From: Butyricimonas virosa
GTDB lineage: Bacteria; Bacteroidota; Bacteroidia; Bacteroidales; Marinifilaceae
NCBI RefSeq assembly: GCF_025148635.1
Contig: NZ_CP102269.1
Coordinates: forward strand, 3,782,001-3,846,000
Reading direction: 5' to 3'
Length of the DNA stretch: 64,000 bases
Positions 8,278-15,894 of the stretch are shown here, piece after piece; within the stretch, counting starts at the first letter, position 1; each line of letters starts with the position of its first letter. The translations under genes and the position numbers were made by a program. The notes beneath the pieces were generated by a model that was not told the DNA's origin, searched no databases, and saw only the letters and a list, made by a program, of their open reading frames with translations.

Positions 8278-9297
8278 TTATATTTCGTATGTTAAAATAC
8301 AAAAGTCTAAATCGATTCCTATTGCATATAATGTATTGGAGTCTCCTTTTGCTTCAATACGTAAAATGGGCATACCCATGTTTATGATTTTTTTTAAATT
8401 AAAATCATAATCATATACAAATATCGTGTTAGGAACTTCTGAAAAATCTCGAATTCCTCCAGTTTGTTTTATTGGTTGTAATTTCATGTCATCATCTTGT
8501 TGTAAAATAATTATATAATCCTTTGTCATTGTAATACCAGATGGAACTTCATTATTGTCAGTAAAATGAATATTCCCTTTCTCAATTTTATAAGATTTTT
8601 GTGAAGGTGTTTTTTCCCATTTTACATAAAAGGTTGTGTCTTTTTTTTCGTATAAAGCAATATATGGGAATCTCCTTGTGCAGTAAATCAATTTATTGTT
8701 GTATGGATTATATTTTATAATTCCTTGTAAAGCCTCATAGTAACTATTGAGTTCTTCTTTTATCGGACAATTTCCGAAAGATGAGATAGAAGTGTCGGAA
8801 TGAATCCATTGAAATGGTTTGTTTTTTTGAGGATAGATATAAATGAATTCATTATCGGATATTTGTGCGATGTCCAAACAATCATCAATGGGATAAGGGG
8901 GAAGTAAAATAAATGGGTCTTTATTTGCTAACATACTATCGATTGAATAATAGGCTTGCTTGTTTTGGTTAAGATCATAAGTGAATATTTTATTACCGAT
9001 AGAGCTAATAGATAGTGGCGTAATAAATTCTTTAGGGCCTCGTCCAATTAATCCCATAGTTCCAATTTCTTTTTTTGCATTAATATCAATAACATGTAAA
9101 AAATAATTAGGGTTGAATGGATCCTCCCAAACTAAATAATTATTACACAAAATTAAAGAACCAGGTATTTGGGTAAATAAACTATCTTGGATAGAGGAAG
9201 ATGGAGATAATATTAGGCGTTCAATTTTTGTTGTACCACTTTTACAAGCAGTGAGTGTCAAGAGACATAATAAATATAAGAAAAATTTGATATTCAT
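8278..9297 (-). CDS. BF3164/TolB-like propeller lipoprotein (operon B)
   Basis: A 339-residue lipoprotein with signal MNIKFFLYLLCLLTLTAC. The family segment IGTMGLIGRGPKEFITPLS lies near residue 80-98, and repeated blade-like strands follow. The last 38 residues (from KKIINMGMPILRIE to the end LTYEI) are the best reference for the pseudogene fragment at 13673-13789. It follows NVEALA gene 9352-9612 by 54 bp and has no further partner; the next gene downstream has its own conserved upstream block. Function unknown, presumably lipid-anchored in the periplasm or at the surface. AT-rich like its operon mates. Confidence 0.78.
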   Translation of the reverse strand: MNIKFFLYLLCLLTLTACKSGTTKIERLILSPSSSIQDSLFTQIPGSLILCNNYLVWEDPFNPNYFLHVIDINAKKEIGTMGLIGRGPKEFITPLSISSIGNKIFTYDLNQNKQAYYSIDSMLANKDPFILLPPYPIDDCLDIAQISDNEFIYIYPQKNKPFQWIHSDTSISSFGNCPIKEELNSYYEALQGIIKYNPYNNKLIYCTRRFPYIALYEKKDTTFYVKWEKTPSQKSYKIEKGNIHFTDNNEVPSGITMTKDYIIILQQDDDMKLQPIKQTGGIRDFSEVPNTIFVYDYDFNLKKIINMGMPILRIEAKGDSNTLYAIGIDLDFCILTYEI

Positions 9298-9351
9298 GTT
9301 ATTTTATTTTAAGGAATCAAGATTATTAAATCTTGATTCCCATGTTAAATA

Positions 9352-9612
9352 TTAGATTCTTACAGCAAAGGTGTAATTGTAACCGTTGTTTGCTTTGCAT
9401 CTATCATTAGGATTAACAGTTGCTCTACATCCAAGTTTTGCAAATTCGGCTTCCGTCATACTACCAGGAGTTCCTCCTTCTCCGTCAGCTAATGCTTCAA
9501 TATTTCGGAGCATTAGATTTGAGAAGTTTGTGTTAGAACTAAGGTTTACGTTAATTGCTGTCATTACAGCAATTCCAAGAATGGCTACTATGCTTAAAAT
9601 TTTTTTTCTCAT
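9352..9612 (-). CDS. NVEALA family peptide precursor (operon B)
   Basis: An 86-residue paralogue of the gene at 7823-8083. It has an N-terminal hydrophobic helix (KKILSIVAILGIAVMTAI), the signature RNIEALADGEGG at 36-47, then the tail with Cys62 and Cys72 (LGCRATVNPNDRCKANNG) and the end TFAVRI. Length, cysteine positions and the SMTEAE linker are shared with the first copy, while the residues between the two cysteines differ (ATVNPND versus PTIRTTD). This is the pattern expected if the loop carries specificity, though two sequences are too few to prove it. It precedes the propeller lipoprotein by 54 bp. Confidence 0.85.
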   Translation of the reverse strand: MRKKILSIVAILGIAVMTAINVNLSSNTNFSNLMLRNIEALADGEGGTPGSMTEAEFAKLGCRATVNPNDRCKANNGYNYTFAVRI

Positions 9613-9650
9613 TTTTGCTATGATTTTACTTTATCTTTCTTTCCGTCCTT

Positions 9651-9717
9651 TTTCAAGTATATATCCTTTCAACGAGAGAGATGACGTGTGTCTCAAAATT
9701 TCTTATCTTTACACTTT
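9651..9717 (-). promoter_or_regulatory. Conserved block upstream of NVEALA peptide, copy 2
   Basis: Plus-strand words TTTTTCAAGTATATAT, TTTCAACGAGAGAG, GTCTCAAAATTT and TTATCTTTACACTTT match the block at 8119-8185 in order and spacing. The block starts about 40 bp upstream of the start codon at 9612. The NVEALA gene at 11269-11514 lacks an obvious copy. Confidence 0.55.
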
Positions 9718-9728
9718 CTTCTTTTTTA

Positions 9729-9790
9729 GGAGATGGGGTGGTGTCGGAGGGCTTTCTTGCTAGGATTGTTCCGGCACCGCCATTTTCTCC
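9729..9790 (-). terminator. Imperfect hairpin after the DUF1573 gene
   Basis: GGAGATGGGGTGGTGTCGG near 9729-9747 pairs imperfectly with CCGGCACCGCCATTTTCTCC at 9771-9790. It begins 31 bp past the stop codon at 9821 on the minus strand. There is no strong U-run after it, so a rho-independent mechanism is uncertain. Confidence 0.4.
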
Positions 9791-9820
9791 CTTTTATTGT
9801 TTTTATAGGGTTTGACTTCT

Positions 9821-10240
9821 TTATTCTGTCACGAAACCTTCTAGCTTCAGGTCGTGCAACTTGAGCCTGGTGTTACATAACACCTGTATCGTTTTCGTGA
9901 AACGTCCGAGCGAGTTGGGCTTGAACGTGACAATGATTTCCCTTGTTTGTCCGGGTAGGACGGGGCGTTTCTCCCATTGCGGGTTGGTACAGCCGCAGGT
10001 TGTAAGCACGTCTTTTATGAGAAGGGGATGTGTACCCGTGTTCTTTAACGTGAATGTTGCCTGTGGTTGCTCGTCATAACGTATTGTTTTCAGGTTGATA
10101 GAATCTCGTGGAATCTCGATGGTCGTGAGTGGCGCACTACTAAAGTTGTCGGGTTGAGTGGTGAACGCGAACCAAGTGGCGATGACACCCAAGGAGGCGA
10201 TCATTAACGCGATGAATAATATGGTGTGTTTCTTTTTCAT
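9821..10240 (-). CDS. DUF1573 domain protein
   Basis: A 139-residue protein starting at MKKKHTILFIALMIASLG, with a single N-terminal membrane helix. DUF1573 forms an Ig-like fold recognised here by FTLKNTGTHPLLIKDVLTTCGCTNPQWEKRPVLPGQTREIIVTF, including the conserved CGC motif before a proline-glycine turn. The start at 10240 is chosen because the longer frame overlaps the upstream gene. It follows the propeller lipoprotein of operon A by 10 bp. DUF1573 proteins are common next to small exported peptides in Bacteroidales and are thought to be periplasmic adhesion or assembly modules, but no activity is established. Confidence 0.85.
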   Translation of the reverse strand: MKKKHTILFIALMIASLGVIATWFAFTTQPDNFSSAPLTTIEIPRDSINLKTIRYDEQPQATFTLKNTGTHPLLIKDVLTTCGCTNPQWEKRPVLPGQTREIIVTFKPNSLGRFTKTIQVLCNTRLKLHDLKLEGFVTE

Positions 10241-10250
10241 GATTTTATAC

Positions 10251-11285
10251 CTATATATTATAGCGAACCAGTTGAGCATCGGGAGTTGTCCCGTAGAGCG
10301 CGTTTTCTTCCATATCGTAAGAGATGAACGTTGCCATTTGGGGAAGAGTGCGGGTTTCCAGCAATGTCCCGTCCCAGTCGAAGACAAGCAGGGTTGAACA
10401 GTTTGCAATGTTTTGTTTTTCATCTTTGTATGTTTTACCGGAGTAAAGAACAAAGACCCGGTCGTCCGATACCGTGACATCCCGGAATCCGGTGATGTTA
10501 TCGGAGTAGTACGCTACACGAACATCTCCCTTATCGCGAGCGTCCACGTGTGGATAGTAATAACAATGGCGGCAAACAAGTGAAATTTTCTTCCCTTCGA
10601 TTCGGCAAAAATCAATTTGCCCACTACGTATATCTGTACAGACAAACATCTGGTTGTCGGGGCGAAGACCTAAAACAGTGCTTGCCCAAAGAATGCTGGT
10701 CGAGTAGGGAGATAGATCGGGGTATCCCGGATGAACAGGGTAATCAATAAAATATTCTTCACTTTCGTCTTCTAAAGAATAATAGCGATAACGACCTTGC
10801 TCGTACAATCCGGTGGAAATGACAAAATTGTCACCTTGAACAGCCGAAAGGTGGATCGCCGTGTTGGCTAACGTTAGTGGGGGAGTCGTGGAACGACTTA
10901 AAGAGGATGGATTACAGCGATGTAATTTTCCTGTTTCAAAGTCAAAAGCCGAAATTTCACCATGACTATTTATTGAAAGATTGTCTATCGAGTACGCTTC
11001 GTTTTGACCTTCTCCCATGGGTAGCCAAGGTTGAGTAGCGTGGGTTGATAGATTGACAAGATGAACGTTTGTAAGTTCGTAACGCTGTCCCACGGCAAGG
11101 ATGTCCCCATGTTTTGAAATTCTAACGGGAGTGTTGATACCGTAATCAGAAAGGTTAACAACATAAGTAGAAGGAACATCATTTCCTCGTGTAAGAATAT
11201 CTGGAGCAACAGAAAGATAATTGTTTTCTGTTGTGCAAGATGTCAGTAATAGAATGGCTATATAGATATTAATATGTTTTTTCAT
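10251..11285 (-). CDS. BF3164/TolB-like propeller lipoprotein (operon A)
   Basis: A 344-residue lipoprotein (signal MKKHINIYIAILLLTSC). The segment WLPMGEGQNEAYSIDNLSIN near residue 90 corresponds to GRGPxE in the other two copies, with GEGQNE replacing GRGPNE. The C-terminus ends VFDWDGTLLETRTL and VRYNI, matching the final blade of the family. It overlaps the NVEALA gene upstream by 17 bp (start at 11285, upstream stop at 11269), implying translational coupling, and DUF1573 follows. It is the most diverged of the three propeller genes and less AT-rich. Role unknown; a ligand or peptide receptor is the favoured guess from the constant pairing. Confidence 0.75.
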   Translation of the reverse strand: MKKHINIYIAILLLTSCTTENNYLSVAPDILTRGNDVPSTYVVNLSDYGINTPVRISKHGDILAVGQRYELTNVHLVNLSTHATQPWLPMGEGQNEAYSIDNLSINSHGEISAFDFETGKLHRCNPSSLSRSTTPPLTLANTAIHLSAVQGDNFVISTGLYEQGRYRYYSLEDESEEYFIDYPVHPGYPDLSPYSTSILWASTVLGLRPDNQMFVCTDIRSGQIDFCRIEGKKISLVCRHCYYYPHVDARDKGDVRVAYYSDNITGFRDVTVSDDRVFVLYSGKTYKDEKQNIANCSTLLVFDWDGTLLETRTLPQMATFISYDMEENALYGTTPDAQLVRYNI

Positions 11286-11514
11286 GGTTTTCGTGTTTTA
11301 GAGACATGCCGTATGTGATAATTCCGTTCTTTATGCAACGTCCGACATCTACTGTACAATCGATACTTGGTGTATTTTCTCCTTCTGATAATGCTTCAAT
11401 ATTGCGTAATGCTTGGCTATTTTCTTTTGTCGAGTCGGTAGAAAAACTAGAAAATAATCCTAATATTAGGATTGTCGTGGTTAAAAATGTAATTTCTTTT
11501 ATTAAATCTTTCAT
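11269..11514 (-). CDS. NVEALA family peptide precursor (operon A)
   Basis: An 81-residue protein with an N-terminal hydrophobic helix (ITFLTTTILILGLFSSF), the signature RNIEALSEGE at 38-47, and a short tail with Cys53 and Cys60 (IDCTVDVGRCIKNG). Compared with the other two copies the cysteine loop is shorter (6 against 9 residues between cysteines) and the final KHENHEKTY extension overlaps the start of the next gene. The gene is transcribed divergently from the histidine kinase at 11615, with a 100-bp shared regulatory region. This peptide is the natural candidate signal, or the natural output, for the two-component system. Confidence 0.8.
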   Translation of the reverse strand: MKDLIKEITFLTTTILILGLFSSFSTDSTKENSQALRNIEALSEGENTPSIDCTVDVGRCIKNGIITYGMSLKHENHEKTY

Positions 11515-11599
11515 TTTGTAAAACTTTTATTTAAATTGCATATAATTTTTGCGCTGTATGTAACAAAAATATATGAAATAATTTGCAAACGGACAATTC

Positions 11600-11627
11600 A
11601 ATTCTGATAAAATTATGAGAATTTTAG
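11600..11627. repeat. 28-bp repeat over the kinase start (copy 1)
   Basis: The sequence from 11600 to 11627 recurs at 15589-15616 with one mismatch (A against G at base 12). The first 24 bases form an imperfect palindrome (20 of 24 positions symmetric) which includes the ATG of the kinase at 11615. It may be an operator, or a mark of an old duplication. Confidence 0.55.
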
Positions 11628-13024
11628 AAAAGATAAAGGAAAATACGTGTCATAGTGAGTTGTTTATAAGTGTGATTATAATTGTATTGATAATTAGTGC
11701 CTTGGTATACATTGTGAATGTATTATTCGTAAGTGAGAAATGTTTTATCAAAAATGAATTGAGTCAACAAGCAATTGGTGCCGTGTGTTGTTGGAATGAA
11801 TTAAAGCTGATGAAACCGGATGGAAAGGTGAGGGCTCATTCTTATAATGAGAGTAAACGTGAAGTACATATTTATATCGAGGATCAGGAGCATATATTTG
11901 AGATTGATTCTCTCGTAGATGTCAGAGAAGTAAATATGAGAGTAGATTGTGACTTGAATTTACGTGATCCGATTAGTTTAGATACTTTAGAGCGTTTGGT
12001 CGAAGCTCGTTTAAGCGAAGAGACTCTGAAAATTCCTGTGGTATACAGACTGGTGGATTCGTTGGGTAATACGAGAAAAGTTTATCCGAAAGGAAATACT
12101 AGATATATGGACATGGAAGAAGCAGAATGTTTGAAATTAGGATTTATTAGTGGGGAAAAGATTCAAATACTTTTTGATTATTCTTGGAAAGATTTTTATA
12201 TGAAATTCTGGTGGCGAGTACTGGGATTGGTTGTAGGAGGGAATGTTGTGATTATATTGATTATTAATTTTGTAATGCAGATCAGAAAGCACCGACGAAT
12301 GAAGATGTTACAAGAAAGAGTGTTTCGCCAGCGACTACACGATTTAGGAAATCCTATTTCGGTGATAGAAATTGTATTACATAGTATATATGAAGAAAAT
12401 CCTGACGTGTTTAAGAAAGAAAATGAGAGGCGTTGGTTTGAAACCGGGGTGAACACGGCGGTTATGGTGAAACAGGAGATTGCAGAAACTTTGAACATGG
12501 CAGTCATGTTGTACACGAAACGAGTCGAGTGGGAGGAAATGAATTTGCAGGAAGAATTGAATAAATTGGCTAGCGAGTTTAAGTTGGCTAATAGAGGTAA
12601 AAAAGAGGTGAATATAGGTGTTAATGTTTTGCCCGGACAATTCAAGCTGTCGAAGCAATTGGTTTATGCTATTCGTAATTTAGTTGATAATGCGGTGAAA
12701 TATTCCGGAGATGTAGCAGAGGTGACGATTACTGTTTACCGGGAAAGAAAGTATTTGATAATTACCGTGGCAGATCGGGGAAAAGGAATAGCTGAAAAGG
12801 ATTTACCTTATATTTTCGAGGAGTATTGGCGGGTTGGTAAGGAAAAGAAAACAACCGGGTATGGTTTGGGACTGGCTTCCGTGAGAAAGATTGTACGGAG
12901 ACACGGGGGAAAAGTATTCGTGGTGAGTTCATTGGGTAGTGGTACAAAATTTACAATTAAAATACATGATCATGGAAAGAAAAATAAAGCTTTTGTATGC
13001 AGAGGATCAATTGGAAATGCGTGA
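11615..13024 (+). CDS. Membrane sensor histidine kinase
   Basis: A 469-residue kinase. TM1 covers about 17-39, a periplasmic sensor domain about 40-197, and TM2 about 199-221. The dimerisation/phosphoacceptor helix carries His242 in LHDLGNPISVIEIV. The catalytic domain has an N box (NLVDNAVKYSG near 354), a G1 box (ADRGKGI), an F box (DLPYIFEEYWR) and a G2 box (TGYGLGLASV). The sensor domain is not one I recognise. The stop is 53 bp inside the response regulator frame. It diverges from NVEALA operon A, so it probably senses something linked to that peptide or propeller (inference). The HDLGNP motif in place of HELKTP is unusual but the helix is otherwise normal. Confidence 0.92.
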   Translation: MRILEKIKENTCHSELFISVIIIVLIISALVYIVNVLFVSEKCFIKNELSQQAIGAVCCWNELKLMKPDGKVRAHSYNESKREVHIYIEDQEHIFEIDSLVDVREVNMRVDCDLNLRDPISLDTLERLVEARLSEETLKIPVVYRLVDSLGNTRKVYPKGNTRYMDMEEAECLKLGFISGEKIQILFDYSWKDFYMKFWWRVLGLVVGGNVVIILIINFVMQIRKHRRMKMLQERVFRQRLHDLGNPISVIEIVLHSIYEENPDVFKKENERRWFETGVNTAVMVKQEIAETLNMAVMLYTKRVEWEEMNLQEELNKLASEFKLANRGKKEVNIGVNVLPGQFKLSKQLVYAIRNLVDNAVKYSGDVAEVTITVYRERKYLIITVADRGKGIAEKDLPYIFEEYWRVGKEKKTTGYGLGLASVRKIVRRHGGKVFVVSSLGSGTKFTIKIHDHGKKNKAFVCRGSIGNA

Positions 13025-13670
13025 ACTTTATACTCGGATACTGTCGGGGAAAGGCTTTGACGTACATGCTGTTGAAGATGGAATAGAGGCTTGGGATTGT
13101 TATCAAAAAGAGAGATGGGATATTGTTTTGTTGGATATGGATATGCCGAAAATAGATGGTGCAGGGGTAATTAAGTTAATTCGTAACAGTGGGGGACGTG
13201 TACCTATCGTGATTCTTAGTGGGCTAAATCCGGATGATCTTTCCGTGCTGGATGAGGATGGAGGGGCAGATGACTTCGTAAGTAAAAATTGGTCATATCA
13301 AACTTTAGTAACCCGTTTGAATAAAAGGTTACGGGATACGTTAAGTCGTGTGGAGCGAGGTGAGCAATGGATTTTTAAATTGTCGGCTAAAACAACTTAT
13401 GATAGGATGACAAGAACTCTTATCGTGGATGGGAAAAAACATCCTCTGAAACCCATGTGTGCAAAAGTGATGTGGATGTTGTGTACACGAAAAAATGAAG
13501 AGGTTTCCACTATTGAATTGTGTGAAAGGTTATGGGGAGTTGAAAATCCAGTAAAGAGAGATGAACTCTCAACTTATATGTCCAAATTGCGGAAATTCTT
13601 AAAACCGGATGAGTCGATCACGTTAAGTAGCGGATATGGAGGTTTTTATCAATTAATTACTCTGGAATAA
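12972..13670 (+). CDS. OmpR-type response regulator
   Basis: A 232-residue regulator read from the ATG at 12972 (MERKIKLLYAED); an alternative ATG lies six bases earlier. Receiver domain: acidic pair Glu11-Asp12, phosphoacceptor Asp55 (IVLLDMDMP), conserved Ser/Thr position ILSG, and Lys105 (DDFVSKNWS). The DNA-binding winged helix occupies about 140-232 with ELCERLWGVENPVKRDELSTY and SKLRKFLKPD. It overlaps the kinase by 53 bp in another frame, so the two are co-transcribed and probably co-translated. Likely targets are the divergent NVEALA operon and the conserved blocks at 8119-8185 and 9651-9717; this is inference from proximity. Confidence 0.9.
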   Translation: MERKIKLLYAEDQLEMRELYTRILSGKGFDVHAVEDGIEAWDCYQKERWDIVLLDMDMPKIDGAGVIKLIRNSGGRVPIVILSGLNPDDLSVLDEDGGADDFVSKNWSYQTLVTRLNKRLRDTLSRVERGEQWIFKLSAKTTYDRMTRTLIVDGKKHPLKPMCAKVMWMLCTRKNEEVSTIELCERLWGVENPVKRDELSTYMSKLRKFLKPDESITLSSGYGGFYQLITLE

Positions 13671-13672
13671 AT

Positions 13673-13789
13673 TTATATTTCATACGTTAAGATGCAAAAG
13701 TCCAAGTCGATGTCTACTGCGTATAGCGTGTTGGAATCACAGTTGCCCGTGATACGTAGGATTGGCATGCTCATGTTGATGATCTTTAA
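13673..13789 (-). pseudogene. C-terminal remnant of a BF3164-like propeller gene
   Basis: Read on the minus strand this stretch encodes KIINMSMPILRITGNC, then DSNTLYAVDIDLDFCI and LTYEI before a stop at 13675-13673. That matches, without gaps, the last 38 residues of the lipoprotein at 8278-9297 with only a few differences. A stop codon lies directly upstream and no further homology is visible. The frame of the O-antigen ligase gene runs through the remnant in another reading frame. It is direct evidence of a lost NVEALA/propeller unit next to the two-component system. Confidence 0.85.
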
Positions 13790-15536
13790 TTAGTTTTTGC
13801 ATATCCCGTTTCATTTCCTCGGTGGCAGAAGAGGGGACTTTGGGGACTTTTTCGAGTAGTAGGCGGGCAGTCGAGATGGCTTTGTCGATCTGGCCGCTTT
13901 CGTTGTACATTTGGGCGAGTAGGTAGAGCGGGTAGAGGCGGTTGGGGACCATGCGAGAGGCTTTCAGGAAAGCGGATTCTGCTTGGGTATATTGTTTCAT
14001 GGTCTGGTAGTTTTTGCCCATGATATTGCGGATCATCGGATCGGCTGACAGTTGGGAGGCCTCTTCAAGAATGAGATTGCTGGTTTCGGGTTGTCCCGCG
14101 CGGGAGAGGCATTGCCCGTATTCGAAAAGAAAGGCGGGTTGGTCTTTTAGAAGAGGATAGAGTTTCTTGTAATTATCGACGGTGCGTTCGAATATCTGCA
14201 TGTTGAAGTAGATTTGTTCGGATTTCCAGCGTTTGTAGGCCTGTTCCCGTTCTTGCTGTCCCGTGGCGAGGAAATAGACGGGGAGAAACAGGAACGTGTA
14301 GAAAATGCCGGAAAGCCAGCGGGAACCCGGTTGCATGGGTGTGCATTGGGCCAAGAGTAACGTGAAGAGGACAAGAAGGGGTAACACGTTGAACGGGTAG
14401 GAGAAACAGGCAAAAACGAGGAAGGCGGCTAACGAACCGACCATACCTGTTGCGGCCTTGCTGTTGGAGTGCCGGGCAGCTTTGAAAGCTCCAATAATGA
14501 TTGTCAGGAAAAGTAATAAACCGATGATTCCGGTTTCCGTCGTGATTTGCACGAATTCATTGAAGGCCGTCTCGGGAGTATCGGCCACGAGTTCTTCTCC
14601 CGCGGGACGTTTCTCTGCAGCAAAATAGGCGGCTTGAGCTTCCCCGTAAGCTCCGGCAAAATGCCCGAATCCGACACCTGTTATCGGGTGGGAGGTAACG
14701 AGGGTGGAGGAGACTTTCCAAATGAGCCAGCGTCCGTCGGCTGATTCTTTTTTTAAATGGTATATCCCGATGAGTGTCCCGGTTACAAGAAAGAATATGC
14801 AGATGGTTGTGATGGAGATCGTGAGTTTATGTTTTTGAAACAGGGCTTTCAATCGATTATATAGATGGAAGTAGTTACTTAGCACGATGCCGCATCCAGT
14901 GAGGGCGGCTAACCATGCTCCACGGCTTAACGTGGCGGGCAGGACGAGTAAGAGAAGTACGAGAACTACTCCCGACAGGATTCGGGCGATTCGGTGGCCT
15001 GTAAGCGTGTAGTGTAAGGCTATCGGTAGAATGGCAACAAGAAAACCGGAATAGGGGCCGGGGTTAAAGAATGATCCGGTCAATTCGAAGCGGCTGTGTT
15101 GGGAGGGGGTGAAACCATATAACTGGGCGAGTCCCCAGATGGCTTCTATTGCCCCGGAGAGAAGAAGTGCCGTGTGGGTGAAACTGAGCGGGGCGAATGT
15201 TGTCAGCCGTCGGAATATGAAATACGTGACGATGATCAATATGAAGAGTCCCGTCCGGGTGGGAGTTATCGAGCCTGTGTAATGATCGTTAAAGAGAGTG
15301 TAGCCTGCGTACAGAAGAACCAGCAGGTCGAGCAGCGAAAAACGAAAAGGACGTGTCCATGCTAGCGGGATGCAGGCTATACCGGCCACGATAATGACTT
15401 TGTAGAACCAGAAAATTTTAGCTACCCGGTTACCCAAACTCTCGTCTAGGACGAATGCCGTTGATAATAAAAGCAAGGTCAGCGTGAAGACCACGATGCC
15501 CGATAAGTAGAGGTTAAGGTTTTTTCGGAGCTGCAT
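13737..15536 (-). CDS. O-antigen ligase/polymerase family protein with TPRs
   Basis: A 599-residue polytopic membrane protein. Residues 1-400 contain about ten to twelve hydrophobic helices with the Wzy_C/WaaL signature region RFELTGSFFNPGPYSGF near 140 and a large periplasmic loop (WLIWKVSSTLVTSHPITGVGFGHFAG). Residues 430-580 form TPR repeats (PETSNLILEEASQL, QAESAFLKASRMVPN). The family joins glycans to lipid A or proteins; the TPR-bearing form in Bacteroidetes may serve protein O-glycosylation or exopolysaccharide. The final 15-20 residues (from about IKDHQHEHANP) are encoded within the propeller remnant in a different frame, so the natural C-terminus was replaced or extended. No glycan genes lie nearby. 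Confidence 0.82.
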   Translation of the reverse strand: MQLRKNLNLYLSGIVVFTLTLLLLSTAFVLDESLGNRVAKIFWFYKVIIVAGIACIPLAWTRPFRFSLLDLLVLLYAGYTLFNDHYTGSITPTRTGLFILIIVTYFIFRRLTTFAPLSFTHTALLLSGAIEAIWGLAQLYGFTPSQHSRFELTGSFFNPGPYSGFLVAILPIALHYTLTGHRIARILSGVVLVLLLLVLPATLSRGAWLAALTGCGIVLSNYFHLYNRLKALFQKHKLTISITTICIFFLVTGTLIGIYHLKKESADGRWLIWKVSSTLVTSHPITGVGFGHFAGAYGEAQAAYFAAEKRPAGEELVADTPETAFNEFVQITTETGIIGLLLFLTIIIGAFKAARHSNSKAATGMVGSLAAFLVFACFSYPFNVLPLLVLFTLLLAQCTPMQPGSRWLSGIFYTFLFLPVYFLATGQQEREQAYKRWKSEQIYFNMQIFERTVDNYKKLYPLLKDQPAFLFEYGQCLSRAGQPETSNLILEEASQLSADPMIRNIMGKNYQTMKQYTQAESAFLKASRMVPNRLYPLYLLAQMYNESGQIDKAISTARLLLEKVPKVPSSATEEMKRDMQKLIKDHQHEHANPTYHGQL

Positions 15537-15552
15537 ATCGTTTTATTTTTCA

Positions 15553-15560
15553 CAAATGTA
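15553..15560 (-). promoter_or_regulatory. -7 box upstream of the O-antigen ligase gene
   Basis: The minus strand reads TACATTTG, matching TAnnTTTG, 17 bp before the start codon at 15536. No clean TTTG is found at -33. Confidence 0.35.
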
Positions 15561-15588
15561 GAAAAATATACTATGAACAGCGTTAGGG

Positions 15589-15616
15589 AATTCTGATAAG
15601 ATTATGAGAATTTTAG
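15589..15616. repeat. 28-bp repeat (copy 2), upstream of the ligase gene
   Basis: Differs from 11600-11627 by one base. It includes the equivalent of the kinase start (ATGAGAATTTTAG), after which similarity ends. It lies 53 bp upstream of the ligase start and just beyond the toxin stop (15622). Confidence 0.6.
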
Positions 15617-15621
15617 GTGTT

Positions 15622-15894
15622 TTAGAATAAATCCGAGTGAGATCCGGTTCGTATTAATCGCACGATTTGTATTTGATGATTGATGGCATAGATGAGTAAC
15701 CAATCTGGTTGAATATGACACTCCCGAAATCCAGAATAAGTCCCTGTTAATGCATGATCTTTATTTTTCAAGGGAAGTGCTTGGCCTATTGCTAATAATT
15801 GAATGATTTGATTTAATTTGTTTTCATCTAACTGGCGTTTTCTTGCTAGTTTTACATCTTTTAGATATTGATGCGTAATTTCAATTTTATACAT
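15622..15894 (-). CDS. YafQ-type mRNA interferase toxin
   Basis: A 90-residue toxin of the RelE superfamily. The YafQ catalytic set is visible: His in KDHALTG, His and the Asp-Trp pair in RECHIQPDWLLIY, and the final His and Phe in RTGSHSDLF. These proteins cleave mRNA in the ribosomal A site and are inhibited by the partner antitoxin. The toxin start overlaps the last base of the antitoxin stop (15894), the usual antitoxin-toxin order with translational coupling. All key residues are present, so the toxin is expected to be active. Confidence 0.9.
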   Translation of the reverse strand: MYKIEITHQYLKDVKLARKRQLDENKLNQIIQLLAIGQALPLKNKDHALTGTYSGFRECHIQPDWLLIYAINHQIQIVRLIRTGSHSDLF

